A DNA stretch of 64,000 bases from Edaphobacter aggregans DSM 19364 (GTDB lineage: Bacteria > Acidobacteriota > Terriglobia > Terriglobales > Acidobacteriaceae). The notes below the pieces were generated by a model. It made no database searches. It was not told where the DNA came from and saw nothing but the letters and a program-made list of their open reading frames with translations. Made by a program: the position numbers and the translations under genes. The DNA is taken from the NCBI RefSeq assembly GCF_000745965.1, contig NZ_JQKI01000023.1, positions 26,846 to 90,845 on the forward strand, in the 5' to 3' direction. Of this stretch, positions 53,637 through 61,015 are shown in pieces (position 1 is the first letter of the stretch; each line of letters opens with the position of its first letter).

Positions 53637-54688
53637 CGCGGCGCTCCTTCGGGAACCACAGCAGTCTTGATCTCTCGCGAGCCGCCGGTGCGGGTCAACA
53701 TGCGGGCAAAAGCCTCAGGAACCTGCTCGAGCGAGACGCGGCCGGTAATGGCCTCGGCACACTTGAAGCGGCCGCTGGCGATGAGGTCGAAGGCGGAGCG
53801 GCACGCGGCAGGCGTGTGGTGGAAGCTGGCCTTCAGGGTGATGTCGCCGTAGTGCAGGCGGTTGGTGTCGAGAGAGACCCTCGTCCCGCTGGGCGGGCCG
53901 CCGAAGAAGTTGACCATGCCGCCTTTCCGCACCATGTCGACGGCCCACTCCCACGTGAGCGGAGTGGCGACCGCCTCGACGACCGCGTCTGCGCCACGGG
54001 CTGCGGAGGTGAGGGCGCGCGTGGCGGCGACCGCATCGTCCACTGTGCTGATCTGCACGACCTCTCGGGCACCGAAAAGCCTGGCCGTAGAGACCTGATC
54101 GTCGCGCTTGACCACGGCTATGACACGAAGCCCTGCCAACTCGGCGACGTGCATGAACATCAGGCCGATCGGGCCGGCGCCGATGACCACCATCGTGTCG
54201 CCATGCCGCGCACCCGTCTCTTCGAGGCCATGAACGACGCAGGCCAGCGGCTCGGTGAGAGCGGCATGCTCGAAGGGAACGCCGTCAGGAATCAGCAGGG
54301 TGTTTTTCTCGACGATGCGCGCGGGGATGCGGATGTACTCGGCGTAGGCCCCGTTGTTGAATAGGAGATGCTCGCAGAGGTTCTGCTGCCCGTGCCTGCA
54401 GAAGAAGCAGGTGTCGCAGGGCGCGGAGTTGAGGGCAACGACACGGTCCCCCTCGTGGAAACTGGTTACGCCCTTGCCCACCTTGGCGACCACGCCGGCC
54501 AGCTCATGGCCAAACGGGATGGGTGGCTTCAGCATCATGGCGTGATAGCCGCGGCGATAGACCTTCAGGTCCGTCCCACAGGTAAGGGCGGCGCCGACAC
54601 GGACGATCAGCTCGCCGGGCGCAGGTCGAGGAATTGCCATGCGCTCCAGACGCAGGTCTTCCTTGCCGTACAGCACCGCCGCTGTCAT
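53633..54688 (-). CDS. Zinc-dependent medium-chain dehydrogenase
   Basis: 351 residues. The catalytic zinc region is ALTCGTDLKVYRRG and GHELAGVVAKVG. A structural-zinc loop has four Cys (CDTCFFCRHGQQNLC). The Rossmann motif GAGPIGLMFMHVAELAG binds NAD(P). Alcohol/sugar-alcohol substrates are typical. It is the first gene of the operon leading into hpnC (four-base overlap), so it probably acts on an isoprenoid or hopanoid intermediate; this is context-based. Met at 54688 was preferred to Met at 54700. Confidence 0.88.
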   Translation of the reverse strand: MTAAVLYGKEDLRLERMAIPRPAPGELIVRVGAALTCGTDLKVYRRGYHAMMLKPPIPFGHELAGVVAKVGKGVTSFHEGDRVVALNSAPCDTCFFCRHGQQNLCEHLLFNNGAYAEYIRIPARIVEKNTLLIPDGVPFEHAALTEPLACVVHGLEETGARHGDTMVVIGAGPIGLMFMHVAELAGLRVIAVVKRDDQVSTARLFGAREVVQISTVDDAVAATRALTSAARGADAVVEAVATPLTWEWAVDMVRKGGMVNFFGGPPSGTRVSLDTNRLHYGDITLKASFHHTPAACRSAFDLIASGRFKCAEAITGRVSLEQVPEAFARMLTRTGGSREIKTAVVPEGAPR

Positions 54689-54764
54689 CTCGTAAACCAT
54701 CTCATCTATCTTCTCATCTTGCGGGGTACATTCCTATTCCCATACCTCGAATTGGCTCAATGAC

Positions 54765-55598
54765 ATGCAATCTCCTCGTCAGGCCTCTGCATCTGATACT
54801 CTGAGCCACAGATACGACATGCCCTTCGTCTCTCCAGAGGACTTCGCCAAACAGAAGATCGCGGCCATTCAGGAGTACTCCATCCTGTCGTGGCACGCGA
54901 TCGCCAATTTCTTCTCCCGGCCGCGCTATATGGCCGACATCATCACCCAGATGGACTCGATAGGCGTCGGGTCCATGCCCATCATCATCCTGACGGGCTT
55001 TTTCACCGGCTGCGTTCTCGCCCTGCAATCGGCGACATCTTTGCGGCAGTTCGGCTCCATCAGCCTGACCGGAAATCTGGTCGCCCTCTCGATGGTGAAG
55101 GAGCTTGGCCCTGTGCTCACCGGCCTGATGGTTTCGGGCCGCAATGCCTCCGGCATGGCATCGGAGATCGGTTCCATGAAGGTAACAGAACAGATCGACG
55201 CGATGCGCGCCCTGGGGACCGATCCGTTACGCAAACTGGTGACGCCTCGGCTCTACGCGACGGTCTTCATGCTCTTCTTCCTAACCATCATTGCGGACGC
55301 CGTGGGAATCGCCGGAGGCGCGCTGGTGAGCGTAACGCTGATGGGTCTAAACGCATCCTCCTACTTTCACAACTCCTACCGTGCACTGCAGTACGCCGAT
55401 GTGGTCCAGGGGCTGACCAAGCCTCTGTTCTCCGCGTTCATCATCGCCACGGTGGGATGCTACTTCGGCATGACGACCAAGGGCGGAACTCAGGGCGTCG
55501 GTAAATCGACCACGCAGGCCGTAGTCGTCTCCTCGGTCTTCATCATCATCGTGGACTTCATCGTGAGCCGCGCGATGATCGGCATCTTCGGCAGGTAA
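54765..55598 (+). CDS. mlaE: MlaE-type ABC transporter permease
   Basis: 277 residues with six membrane spans: FFTGCVLALQSATSL, GPVLTGLMVSGRNASGMASEIGSM, then VIFLLF-type helices with FFLTIIADAVGIAGGALV. GRNASGMASEIGSMKVTEQIDAMRALG is the hallmark of the family. It moves phospholipids between membranes with an MlaF ATPase and MCE substrate-binding proteins (none here). The start is ATG 54765; a Met 18 residues on is an alternative. It diverges from the hpn operon by 76 bases. Confidence 0.9.
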   Translation: MQSPRQASASDTLSHRYDMPFVSPEDFAKQKIAAIQEYSILSWHAIANFFSRPRYMADIITQMDSIGVGSMPIIILTGFFTGCVLALQSATSLRQFGSISLTGNLVALSMVKELGPVLTGLMVSGRNASGMASEIGSMKVTEQIDAMRALGTDPLRKLVTPRLYATVFMLFFLTIIADAVGIAGGALVSVTLMGLNASSYFHNSYRALQYADVVQGLTKPLFSAFIIATVGCYFGMTTKGGTQGVGKSTTQAVVVSSVFIIIVDFIVSRAMIGIFGR

Positions 55599-55607
55599 AG
55601 GGCAGCC

Positions 55608-56450
55608 ATGGCGGAAGACCTCCTCACCCGCGACGATGTGCATCAAGACCAGCCGGTCGAGCGGGATCCTGTGGTCGTCTTCGACAACGTCTCGATCACC
55701 TTCGACGTAAAACCGGTCCTCGAAGACATCTCCTTCACCGTCGCGCACGGCGAGACCCGCATCATCCTCGGACCGGCGGGCGGAGGCAAGTCGGTGCTGA
55801 TGAAGCTGGCTGACGGGTTGCTGAAGGCCGACTCTGGCACTATCCACGTCTTCGGCCAGGACATTACGAGGATGCCTGAAACCGAGCTATTCAAGCTGCG
55901 GGCGCGCATCGGCATGGTCTTTCAGGAGTCGGCGCTCTTCGACTCCATTTCGGTCGAAGACAATGTTGCGTATCGGCTACACGAGGACCTCGTGCCGGAG
56001 GAAGAGGCCCACGATCGGGTGGTCGAGGCCCTCAGGTTCGTCGGACTGGAGCAGGCGATTGCCAAGTTTCCCCCGGAGCTCTCCGGTGGAATGCGGCGGC
56101 GTGTCTCCATTGCGCGCGCCATTATCTCGCAGCCGGATTTGATCCTGTACGACTCCCCCACGGGCGGCCTTGACCCAATTACCTCGACGACGATCATCGA
56201 GCTGGTGATGAAGCAACGCGACGTCAGCCACACCACGTCACTGATGATCACGCATCGCCTGCAGGACGCCTTCACGCTGGCGATGAACCGCTTCAATCCG
56301 GAGACAGAGAAGATGGAGCCTCTTCCTGACGGCGGCATCGACGAGAGCACGAAGTTCCTGGTACTGAACGAGGGGAGAGTCGTCTTCGATGGAAACACGC
56401 GGGAGCTCGTCCGCAGCGATGATCCCTGGCTGCGCCAGTTCCTCTCCTAG
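55608..56450 (+). CDS. mlaF: MlaF-type ABC transporter ATPase
   Basis: 280 residues. Walker A is GPAGGGKS, a variant in which Ala-Gly replaces the usual Ser-Gly, followed by VLMKLADGLL. The signature LSGGMRRRVSIARA, Walker B LILYDSPTGGLD and the switch His in MITHRLQDAF are intact. It begins ten bases after mlaE, so the two form an operon. The lipid carried is unknown. Confidence 0.92.
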   Translation: MAEDLLTRDDVHQDQPVERDPVVVFDNVSITFDVKPVLEDISFTVAHGETRIILGPAGGGKSVLMKLADGLLKADSGTIHVFGQDITRMPETELFKLRARIGMVFQESALFDSISVEDNVAYRLHEDLVPEEEAHDRVVEALRFVGLEQAIAKFPPELSGGMRRRVSIARAIISQPDLILYDSPTGGLDPITSTTIIELVMKQRDVSHTTSLMITHRLQDAFTLAMNRFNPETEKMEPLPDGGIDESTKFLVLNEGRVVFDGNTRELVRSDDPWLRQFLS

Positions 56451-56461
56451 CTCTTTGCCGG

Positions 56462-57100
56462 CTACGGGCGGTTCTTCTTCCACTCCTCGTAAGGGATACG
56501 CGGAATGGTCATGAAGCTGTCGCGGGTGCGGACGTAGTTGCCCAGCCCGTTCATCCTTCCGATTGCGTGCAGCTCGTCGGCGCGCACATAGGGGCCGGCG
56601 GGATCGACGTACGGGTCTTCCACAAAGATGGAGACGACGCGGCCAAGAATGATGCGCGACCGGCCGATCTCCATCGTGGTGTATTCGCGGCACTCAAGCG
56701 CGGCATGGGCCTGCGCGATGCGCGGAACCCGGACGACCGATGAGGGTGTTGTCGCAAGGTTCGCCATATCGAGCTCGGATATCTCTGCGGGGAAATCGGT
56801 AGCGCAGATGTTCATCTGCTGGGCGAGGTCCTCGGTCACAACATTCACGACGAACTCGCCAGTGCGGCGGATGTTCCGCGCGGTGTCCTTCGGCACAAAG
56901 CTGCTTGCCGGACGGTCGGTTACGCCGATTCCGACGATGGGAGGATCGGTGCACAGGTAGTTGTAGGCACTGAAGGGAGCAGCGTTCAGTCCGCCGTCCG
57001 CGTTCATGCTGGTGACCAACGCAATGGGCCGCGGCGCCACCAGGCCAATAAGCAGGTTGTAGATCTGGCGCGGCGCGGCTGTCTCGGTATCGAACTCCAT
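56462..57100 (-). CDS. Flavin reductase-like (FMN-binding split-barrel) protein
   Basis: 212 residues. RQIYNLLIGLVAPRPIALVTSMNADGG, then NAAPFSAYNYLCTDPPIVGIGV, and DTARNIRRTGEFVVNVV are the family core. Members reduce free flavins or bind FMN/FAD; some serve as monooxygenase partners. It converges with mlaF, 11 bases apart. Substrate partners are not encoded adjacent. Confidence 0.88.
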   Translation of the reverse strand: MEFDTETAAPRQIYNLLIGLVAPRPIALVTSMNADGGLNAAPFSAYNYLCTDPPIVGIGVTDRPASSFVPKDTARNIRRTGEFVVNVVTEDLAQQMNICATDFPAEISELDMANLATTPSSVVRVPRIAQAHAALECREYTTMEIGRSRIILGRVVSIFVEDPYVDPAGPYVRADELHAIGRMNGLGNYVRTRDSFMTIPRIPYEEWKKNRP

Positions 57101-57196
57101 AGTCTCTCCTTCTTCCTCAAAGAAGCCTATAGGAAGGAGAACGCTTTGCGCGATGATGCGACGGTCTGGGTGTGGAAGGCTATAAGAGGGTGCGGC

Positions 57197-57589
57197 TTAC
57201 GGCTGATGGCCAGAATCCTTTGCGCCAGTGGCTGGAGGCGCCGGAAGCGTATAGATCACCTCGCCGGGCCGGGTATAGTGGAGCTCTTCGCGAGCCTGGT
57301 GCTCGATGGCGTTGGGATCATTCTGCAGGCGCTCGACGTGGCCCTTCAACAGCTCATTCTCTTTGGCGAGACTCTTCAGCTGGCTGTCCAGCATCTTCGC
57401 GTCGCGGCTCTTCTGCTGATAGGCGGTCAGGCCGTTCTGCCCAAAGACGACGTGGTAGCCGAGCCCGATGGCAAGACCGGCAGCGGCAACCGTCGCCACT
57501 CGTCTCCAACCTGCGTGGGCCTTATGGAAAATACGCACAAGGACGCCCGAACCTGATGTACCTGCGGCGGTTGTGCCTAGAGTTCCCAT
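57197..57589 (-). CDS. Septum formation initiator protein (FtsB/DivIC-like)
   Basis: 130 residues. One membrane span (about 30-49: ATVAAAGLAIGLGYHVVFG) is followed by a periplasmic coiled coil: YQQKSRDAKMLDSQLKSLAKENELLKGHVERLQ. The family end is PNAIEHQAREELHYTRPGEVIY. FtsB/DivIC joins the divisome and stabilises FtsL. The C-terminal tail is Pro-rich. It is alone on the minus strand. Confidence 0.87.
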   Translation of the reverse strand: MGTLGTTAAGTSGSGVLVRIFHKAHAGWRRVATVAAAGLAIGLGYHVVFGQNGLTAYQQKSRDAKMLDSQLKSLAKENELLKGHVERLQNDPNAIEHQAREELHYTRPGEVIYTLPAPPATGAKDSGHQP

Positions 57590-57763
57590 ACTTAGCAGTA
57601 CAAATTTCGATGCAAGGCACCGTCAAGAGGGAATCCGGCCTTACTTCGCGGCGAACCAAGATCGTACTGCGGCGAATCGCGTCTTTCTGCCGCATTGGAC
57701 AGTCTTCAGGCAGCCTGACGTCGAATAAGATGCACGAACGCTTGGCCACTTGATATCCTTCTC

Positions 57764-58219
57764 GTGGTGCAGATTCTCTTCGCCATCTCGGTTGTCTGCC
57801 TGCTCGCCCTGATTGGGGCAGGAGCAGCGATTGTTCGACACGTACGTGCGACCCACCGGCAGAGCCGCACGCCGGCGCCGCTCGCGCCCAGCTTCACCGA
57901 GCATCTGCACGCCGCTGCCGCATATGGCACGCTGCGGTCACCGCGGGTCGCTCCGCATCAGAGCCTTCAGGGCATCACGGCGAAGAAGAGCTGGAATGCG
58001 CCTTCGCAGTCCGTTGAGATTCATCCAACAGCAGAGCATGGCTTCGCGCGTGGAAGACGTAAATCGCCGATGTCCGCTCACGCCGGACTTAAGGGCTCCT
58101 CCGATCGCGTCGATCGCGCGTACTTCAACAAAGACTTCGGCGACCTGACTGATCCTTCTCCGTCGCGTCCCGTCCGCGCGGTTTCAGGCCGCAGGCCCCC
58201 ATCAACAAAACGCTTCTAG
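57764..58219 (+). CDS. Single-span membrane protein, unknown function
   Basis: 151 residues. GTG start at 57764. One N-terminal span (about 3-24: LFAISVVCLLALIGAGAAIV) is followed by a basic, low-complexity region (TRRQSRTPAPLAP-type, many Arg/Ser/Pro). No domain is recognised. It ends 20 bases before bioY, with which it may be co-transcribed. Coding likelihood is moderate because the tail has little compositional bias beyond GC. Confidence 0.5.
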   Translation: MVQILFAISVVCLLALIGAGAAIVRHVRATHRQSRTPAPLAPSFTEHLHAAAAYGTLRSPRVAPHQSLQGITAKKSWNAPSQSVEIHPTAEHGFARGRRKSPMSAHAGLKGSSDRVDRAYFNKDFGDLTDPSPSRPVRAVSGRRPPSTKRF

Positions 58220-58239
58220 CGCGAAAGGACCTCTCTTCG

Positions 58240-58836
58240 ATGCAAACCGTTCTTCCCTCCTCCACAGCTCTCGGGCACAGCTCCTCGCGGCCGATTGCGT
58301 CGTCCGTTCCCCGTCGCATCGCGGTTGCTGTAGCGGCCACTGCGTTTGTCGCCCTGTGCGCACGCATCTCGGTTCCGCTGCCCTTTACGCCCGTGCCGCT
58401 GACGTTGCAGAACTTTGCGGTGCTTCTGGTCGGCCTGACGCTTGGCCCTGCAGCCGGACTGGCTGCCATGGTTCTCTATCTCGCGGAAGGAGCCATTGGA
58501 ATGCCGGTCTTCAATCCGCAGGGACTGGGCGGACTCCTGCAACTGTTCGGCCCCACGGGCGGTTATCTCCTCTCGTATCCCTTCGCCGCAGCCGCAGCCG
58601 GATGGGCTGTTCGCTCCCTGGGCTTCCGCTCGCTGTACGCGCGCGCAGCAGTGGCATGCACGCTTGCCACCATCGTGATCTTCGCCTTCGGCACCACCTG
58701 GTTTGCGCAGTTCCTTCACCTGGGCACACCTGCCGTGTGGCAGATGGCGGTCGCTCCGTTTCTGCCCGGCGAGATCGTCAAGGTAGCAGCAGCGGCCGGG
58801 ATCTACAGCTCCATCAGCCGCTGGCGCCGCGCCTGA
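58240..58836 (+). CDS. bioY: BioY-family biotin transporter (S component)
   Basis: 198 residues with six spans. FTPVPLTLQNFAVLLVGLTLGPAAG, YLAEGAIGMPVFNPQGLGGLLQLFGPTGGYLLSYPFAA are hallmark BioY segments (biotin-binding region). In some bacteria it works alone; in others with EcfT/EcfA. No ECF partner is visible. The start follows aaaggac by nine bases. The N-terminus (about 1-25) is an unconserved Ser-rich extension. Confidence 0.94.
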   Translation: MQTVLPSSTALGHSSSRPIASSVPRRIAVAVAATAFVALCARISVPLPFTPVPLTLQNFAVLLVGLTLGPAAGLAAMVLYLAEGAIGMPVFNPQGLGGLLQLFGPTGGYLLSYPFAAAAAGWAVRSLGFRSLYARAAVACTLATIVIFAFGTTWFAQFLHLGTPAVWQMAVAPFLPGEIVKVAAAAGIYSSISRWRRA

Positions 58837-58918
58837 TCTTCGTCTTACCGTCTTCGCGCGCCGGCACAAAAGGCGCGTCTACTATCCCTTTCATCACTGG
58901 CTAGAGGAACACCGCATC

Positions 58919-59773
58919 ATGACCGCCGCACACACAGCAATTCAAGAGATCAGCATCGCCCACAGCCCCGACTCCGACGACGCATTCATGTTCTACGGCC
59001 TCGCCACCAATAAGGTCCGAGTTCCTGGCTACAAGTTCACCCACGTGCTGACTGACATCGAGACCCTGAACCACAAGGCCATCAACGAGGCCTTCTACGA
59101 CGTCACGGCCATCTCCTTTCACGCCTATCCCTATCTTCAGGACAACTACACCCTGATGGCCTGCGGCGGCTCGGTTGGCGAGGGCTACGGCCCCATGATC
59201 GTCGCGAGCACCAAACGCACGCTTGATGAGGTGAAGAGGACGCGCATCGCCGTTCCGGGCACGCTCACCACGGCCTTCCTCACCCTGAAGCTCTTCGCGC
59301 CGGAGATCGAGTACGCCGTCGTCCCCTTCGACAAGATCATCCCGGCCGTGGCCTCCGGCGAGTTCGAGGCCGGCCTGATCATTCACGAGGGGCAACTCAC
59401 CTATGCCAATGACGGCCTGGTGAAGCTGCTCGACCTCGGTCAGTGGTGGCGCGAGCAGACCGGCCTGCCGCTTCCGCTTGGCGGCAACGCGATCCGCCGC
59501 TCGCTGGGCCAGGAGACGATGCTGATGGCAACCAACGCGCTTCGCGATAGCATCCAGCATGCGCTCGACCATCGCGAGGAGGCGCTCTCCTATGCGATGC
59601 AGTTCGCACGCGACCTCGACCCAACGCTGGCGAACCGCTTCGTCGGCATGTACGTCAACGAGCGGACCCTGAACTATGGCGAGGACGGCCGAGAGGCGAT
59701 TCGGAAGCTGCTGGATATGGGCTATGATCGCGGGGTTATTCCGCGCCGCGCCAACGTTGATTTCGTTGGCTGA
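58919..59773 (+). CDS. mqnD: 1,4-dihydroxy-6-naphthoate synthase
   Basis: Converts cyclic dehypoxanthine futalosine to 1,4-dihydroxy-6-naphthoate in futalosine-pathway menaquinone synthesis. 284 residues with the periplasmic-binding-protein fold: AHSPDSDDAFMFYGL, DVTAISFHAYPYL, GEGYGPMIVAS, VPGTLTTAFL and GLIIHEGQL. The start ATG at 58919 is followed directly by conserved sequence after eleven residues. A hairpin at 59791 probably ends the transcript. Confidence 0.94.
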   Translation: MTAAHTAIQEISIAHSPDSDDAFMFYGLATNKVRVPGYKFTHVLTDIETLNHKAINEAFYDVTAISFHAYPYLQDNYTLMACGGSVGEGYGPMIVASTKRTLDEVKRTRIAVPGTLTTAFLTLKLFAPEIEYAVVPFDKIIPAVASGEFEAGLIIHEGQLTYANDGLVKLLDLGQWWREQTGLPLPLGGNAIRRSLGQETMLMATNALRDSIQHALDHREEALSYAMQFARDLDPTLANRFVGMYVNERTLNYGEDGREAIRKLLDMGYDRGVIPRRANVDFVG

Positions 59774-59790
59774 TTTTCTTATGTGAGACC

Positions 59791-59821
59791 AGCCTGCATG
59801 GGCACTCAAAACCTGCAGGCT
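59791..59821 (+). terminator. Hairpin after mqnD
   Basis: Arms agcctgca and tgcaggct with a 15-base loop, 17 bases past the mqnD stop codon, followed by gtgttatct. The stem is short and the T-run weak, so the call is tentative. Confidence 0.5.
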
Positions 59822-59918
59822 GTGTTATCTTTAATAAGTCGATTGATTGCAGCCGGCGCACCAACATAGCAGCGGCTCTCACCCGGCGCTCCTCTCCCCC
59901 GAGGGCAGTAACAACCTT

Positions 59919-59994
59919 GGACGCGTAGCTCAACTGGCAGAGCATTCGACTCTTAATCGACAGGTTGAAGGTTCGATTCCTTCCGCGTCCACCA
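59919..59994 (+). tRNA. tRNA-Lys (anticodon CTT)
   Basis: 76 bases including CCA. Acceptor GGACGCG / CGCGTCC, D-arm GCTCAACTGGCAGAGC, anticodon loop ACTCTTAAT, T-arm AGGTTCGATTCCTT. It is intact and is followed by a decaying mobile segment, making its 3' end a plausible integration site. Confidence 0.97.
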
Positions 59995-60017
59995 ACTATC
60001 CCACTTATTATCAGTAA

Positions 60018-60057
60018 CTTTCGGCACAGTTCTGGTTCCCCAGAGCCGTGCCGAAAG
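60018..60057 (+). terminator. Large hairpin after tRNA-Lys
   Basis: Outer arms ctttcggcac and gtgccgaaag (10 bp, perfect) enclose an internal stem tctgg / ccaga around ttcc. There is no T-run. It may terminate tRNA-Lys or mark the end of the inserted element. Confidence 0.5.
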
Positions 60058-60111
60058 ATCCAGTGGCTGTTTTGGTGGCTGTTCATGCTAGTGTTCCGAG
60101 CACTGAATTGA

Positions 60112-60606
60112 TTGAGCAGACCGGCAAAACCGCGACGCGCTCGCCGCTCGAGGATATTGGCAGCATTCCAACGAGTCAAGGTCAGCGTGTCAAAGGCACT
60201 CGCGGGTGAAAATGTTGGAGCGATTGTCAGAACGAATCACCGGGAATGGTACAGAGAACTGTTCGAGCCATGCTTTGCATCAGGCTTGATTTCGGCGTCG
60301 GCCCTCGCCGGATACCGCAATGCTTGTTCAATTTGATTGAAGCGGAACCGGAGCCTTCGGTTCGAGCAGTTCTCGGGCATTGCCTCTTCGGCTACATTCA
60401 TCCTTACTCCGATGGCAATGGCCGAAAGGCCCGTTTCCTGATGAACGTACTGCTGGCATCAGGCGGGCCGGACTGTAATTCGCGTTAAAGACAGCGCTGA
60501 CTATCTGCACGCTCTCGACCGCGCGAGTATCGATATTGATCTGCGGCCCTTCGCCAGCTTCATCGCAACACGGGTGCATGGATCACTTAAGAAAGCAAGA
60601 GCATAA
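60112..60606 (+). pseudogene. Fic-family protein, multiply disrupted
   Basis: The Fic catalytic motif is present as HPYSDGNGRKARFL, with His and the GNGR loop for AMP transfer. Upstream in another frame is GENVGAIVRTNHREWYRELF and LAGYRN, also typical. Joining them needs a missing block (about 24 codons) after YRN and a frame change before LIEAEPEPSVRAVLGH. After LLASGG a second shift leads to TVIRVKDSADYLHALDRAS and a stop at 60606. At least three lesions make this non-functional. Its 5' end is not recognisable. Confidence 0.8.
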
Positions 60607-60610
60607 GGAC

Positions 60611-60910
60611 TTAGACCACAATGCGTTCGGGGTGATCGCCGCGCGCGTATTTGCGTAGTTCGGCCACGGGGATCAGAACCCTTCCGCCAATCCTTCTGGT
60701 CGGCAATCGCCGGTCCGCTATCAGATAATCCAATCCACGCTGGCTAATCGAAAGAAGCTGAGCAGCCTCTTCACGGCTCACCAGCAGTTTGTCTTCCGGT
60801 GCCACAGTAACCCGTTGTGGAGGCTTCCTGCGGTCAGCCTTGAACGGTGGCTCCTGCCGAGACGCCTTCAACCCGCCTCTGTCGAAATCAATGACCCGCT
60901 CTGCCGCCAT
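60611..60910 (-). CDS. Excisionase/MerR-type helix-turn-helix DNA-binding protein
   Basis: 99 residues. After a basic N-terminus (about 1-40) comes an HTH_17 domain: LLVSREEAAQLLSISQRGLDYLIADRRLPTRRIGGRVLIPVAELRKYA. These small proteins regulate or excise mobile elements. The start at 60910 (MAAERVIDF) follows a G-rich site (gggatggg); a longer frame to 60967 is open. It stands directly before the relaxase on the same strand, consistent with an element-encoded regulator. Confidence 0.82.
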   Translation of the reverse strand: MAAERVIDFDRGGLKASRQEPPFKADRRKPPQRVTVAPEDKLLVSREEAAQLLSISQRGLDYLIADRRLPTRRIGGRVLIPVAELRKYARGDHPERIVV

Positions 60911-61015
60911 AGTCCCATCCCCCTTTACAAGATTTTCTTGCTCGTTCTGAACCTTCTTTGTCCTCAAGTACGACTTGCTTCGCTCCGTTCCCTCATCTCT
61001 CAGCGAATACGGCGT

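Noticed and set aside
59736..60179. Minus-strand ORF over tRNA-Lys with RGRNRTFNLSIKS
   Set aside because: This is the well-known false ORF produced by reading tRNA genes in reverse.
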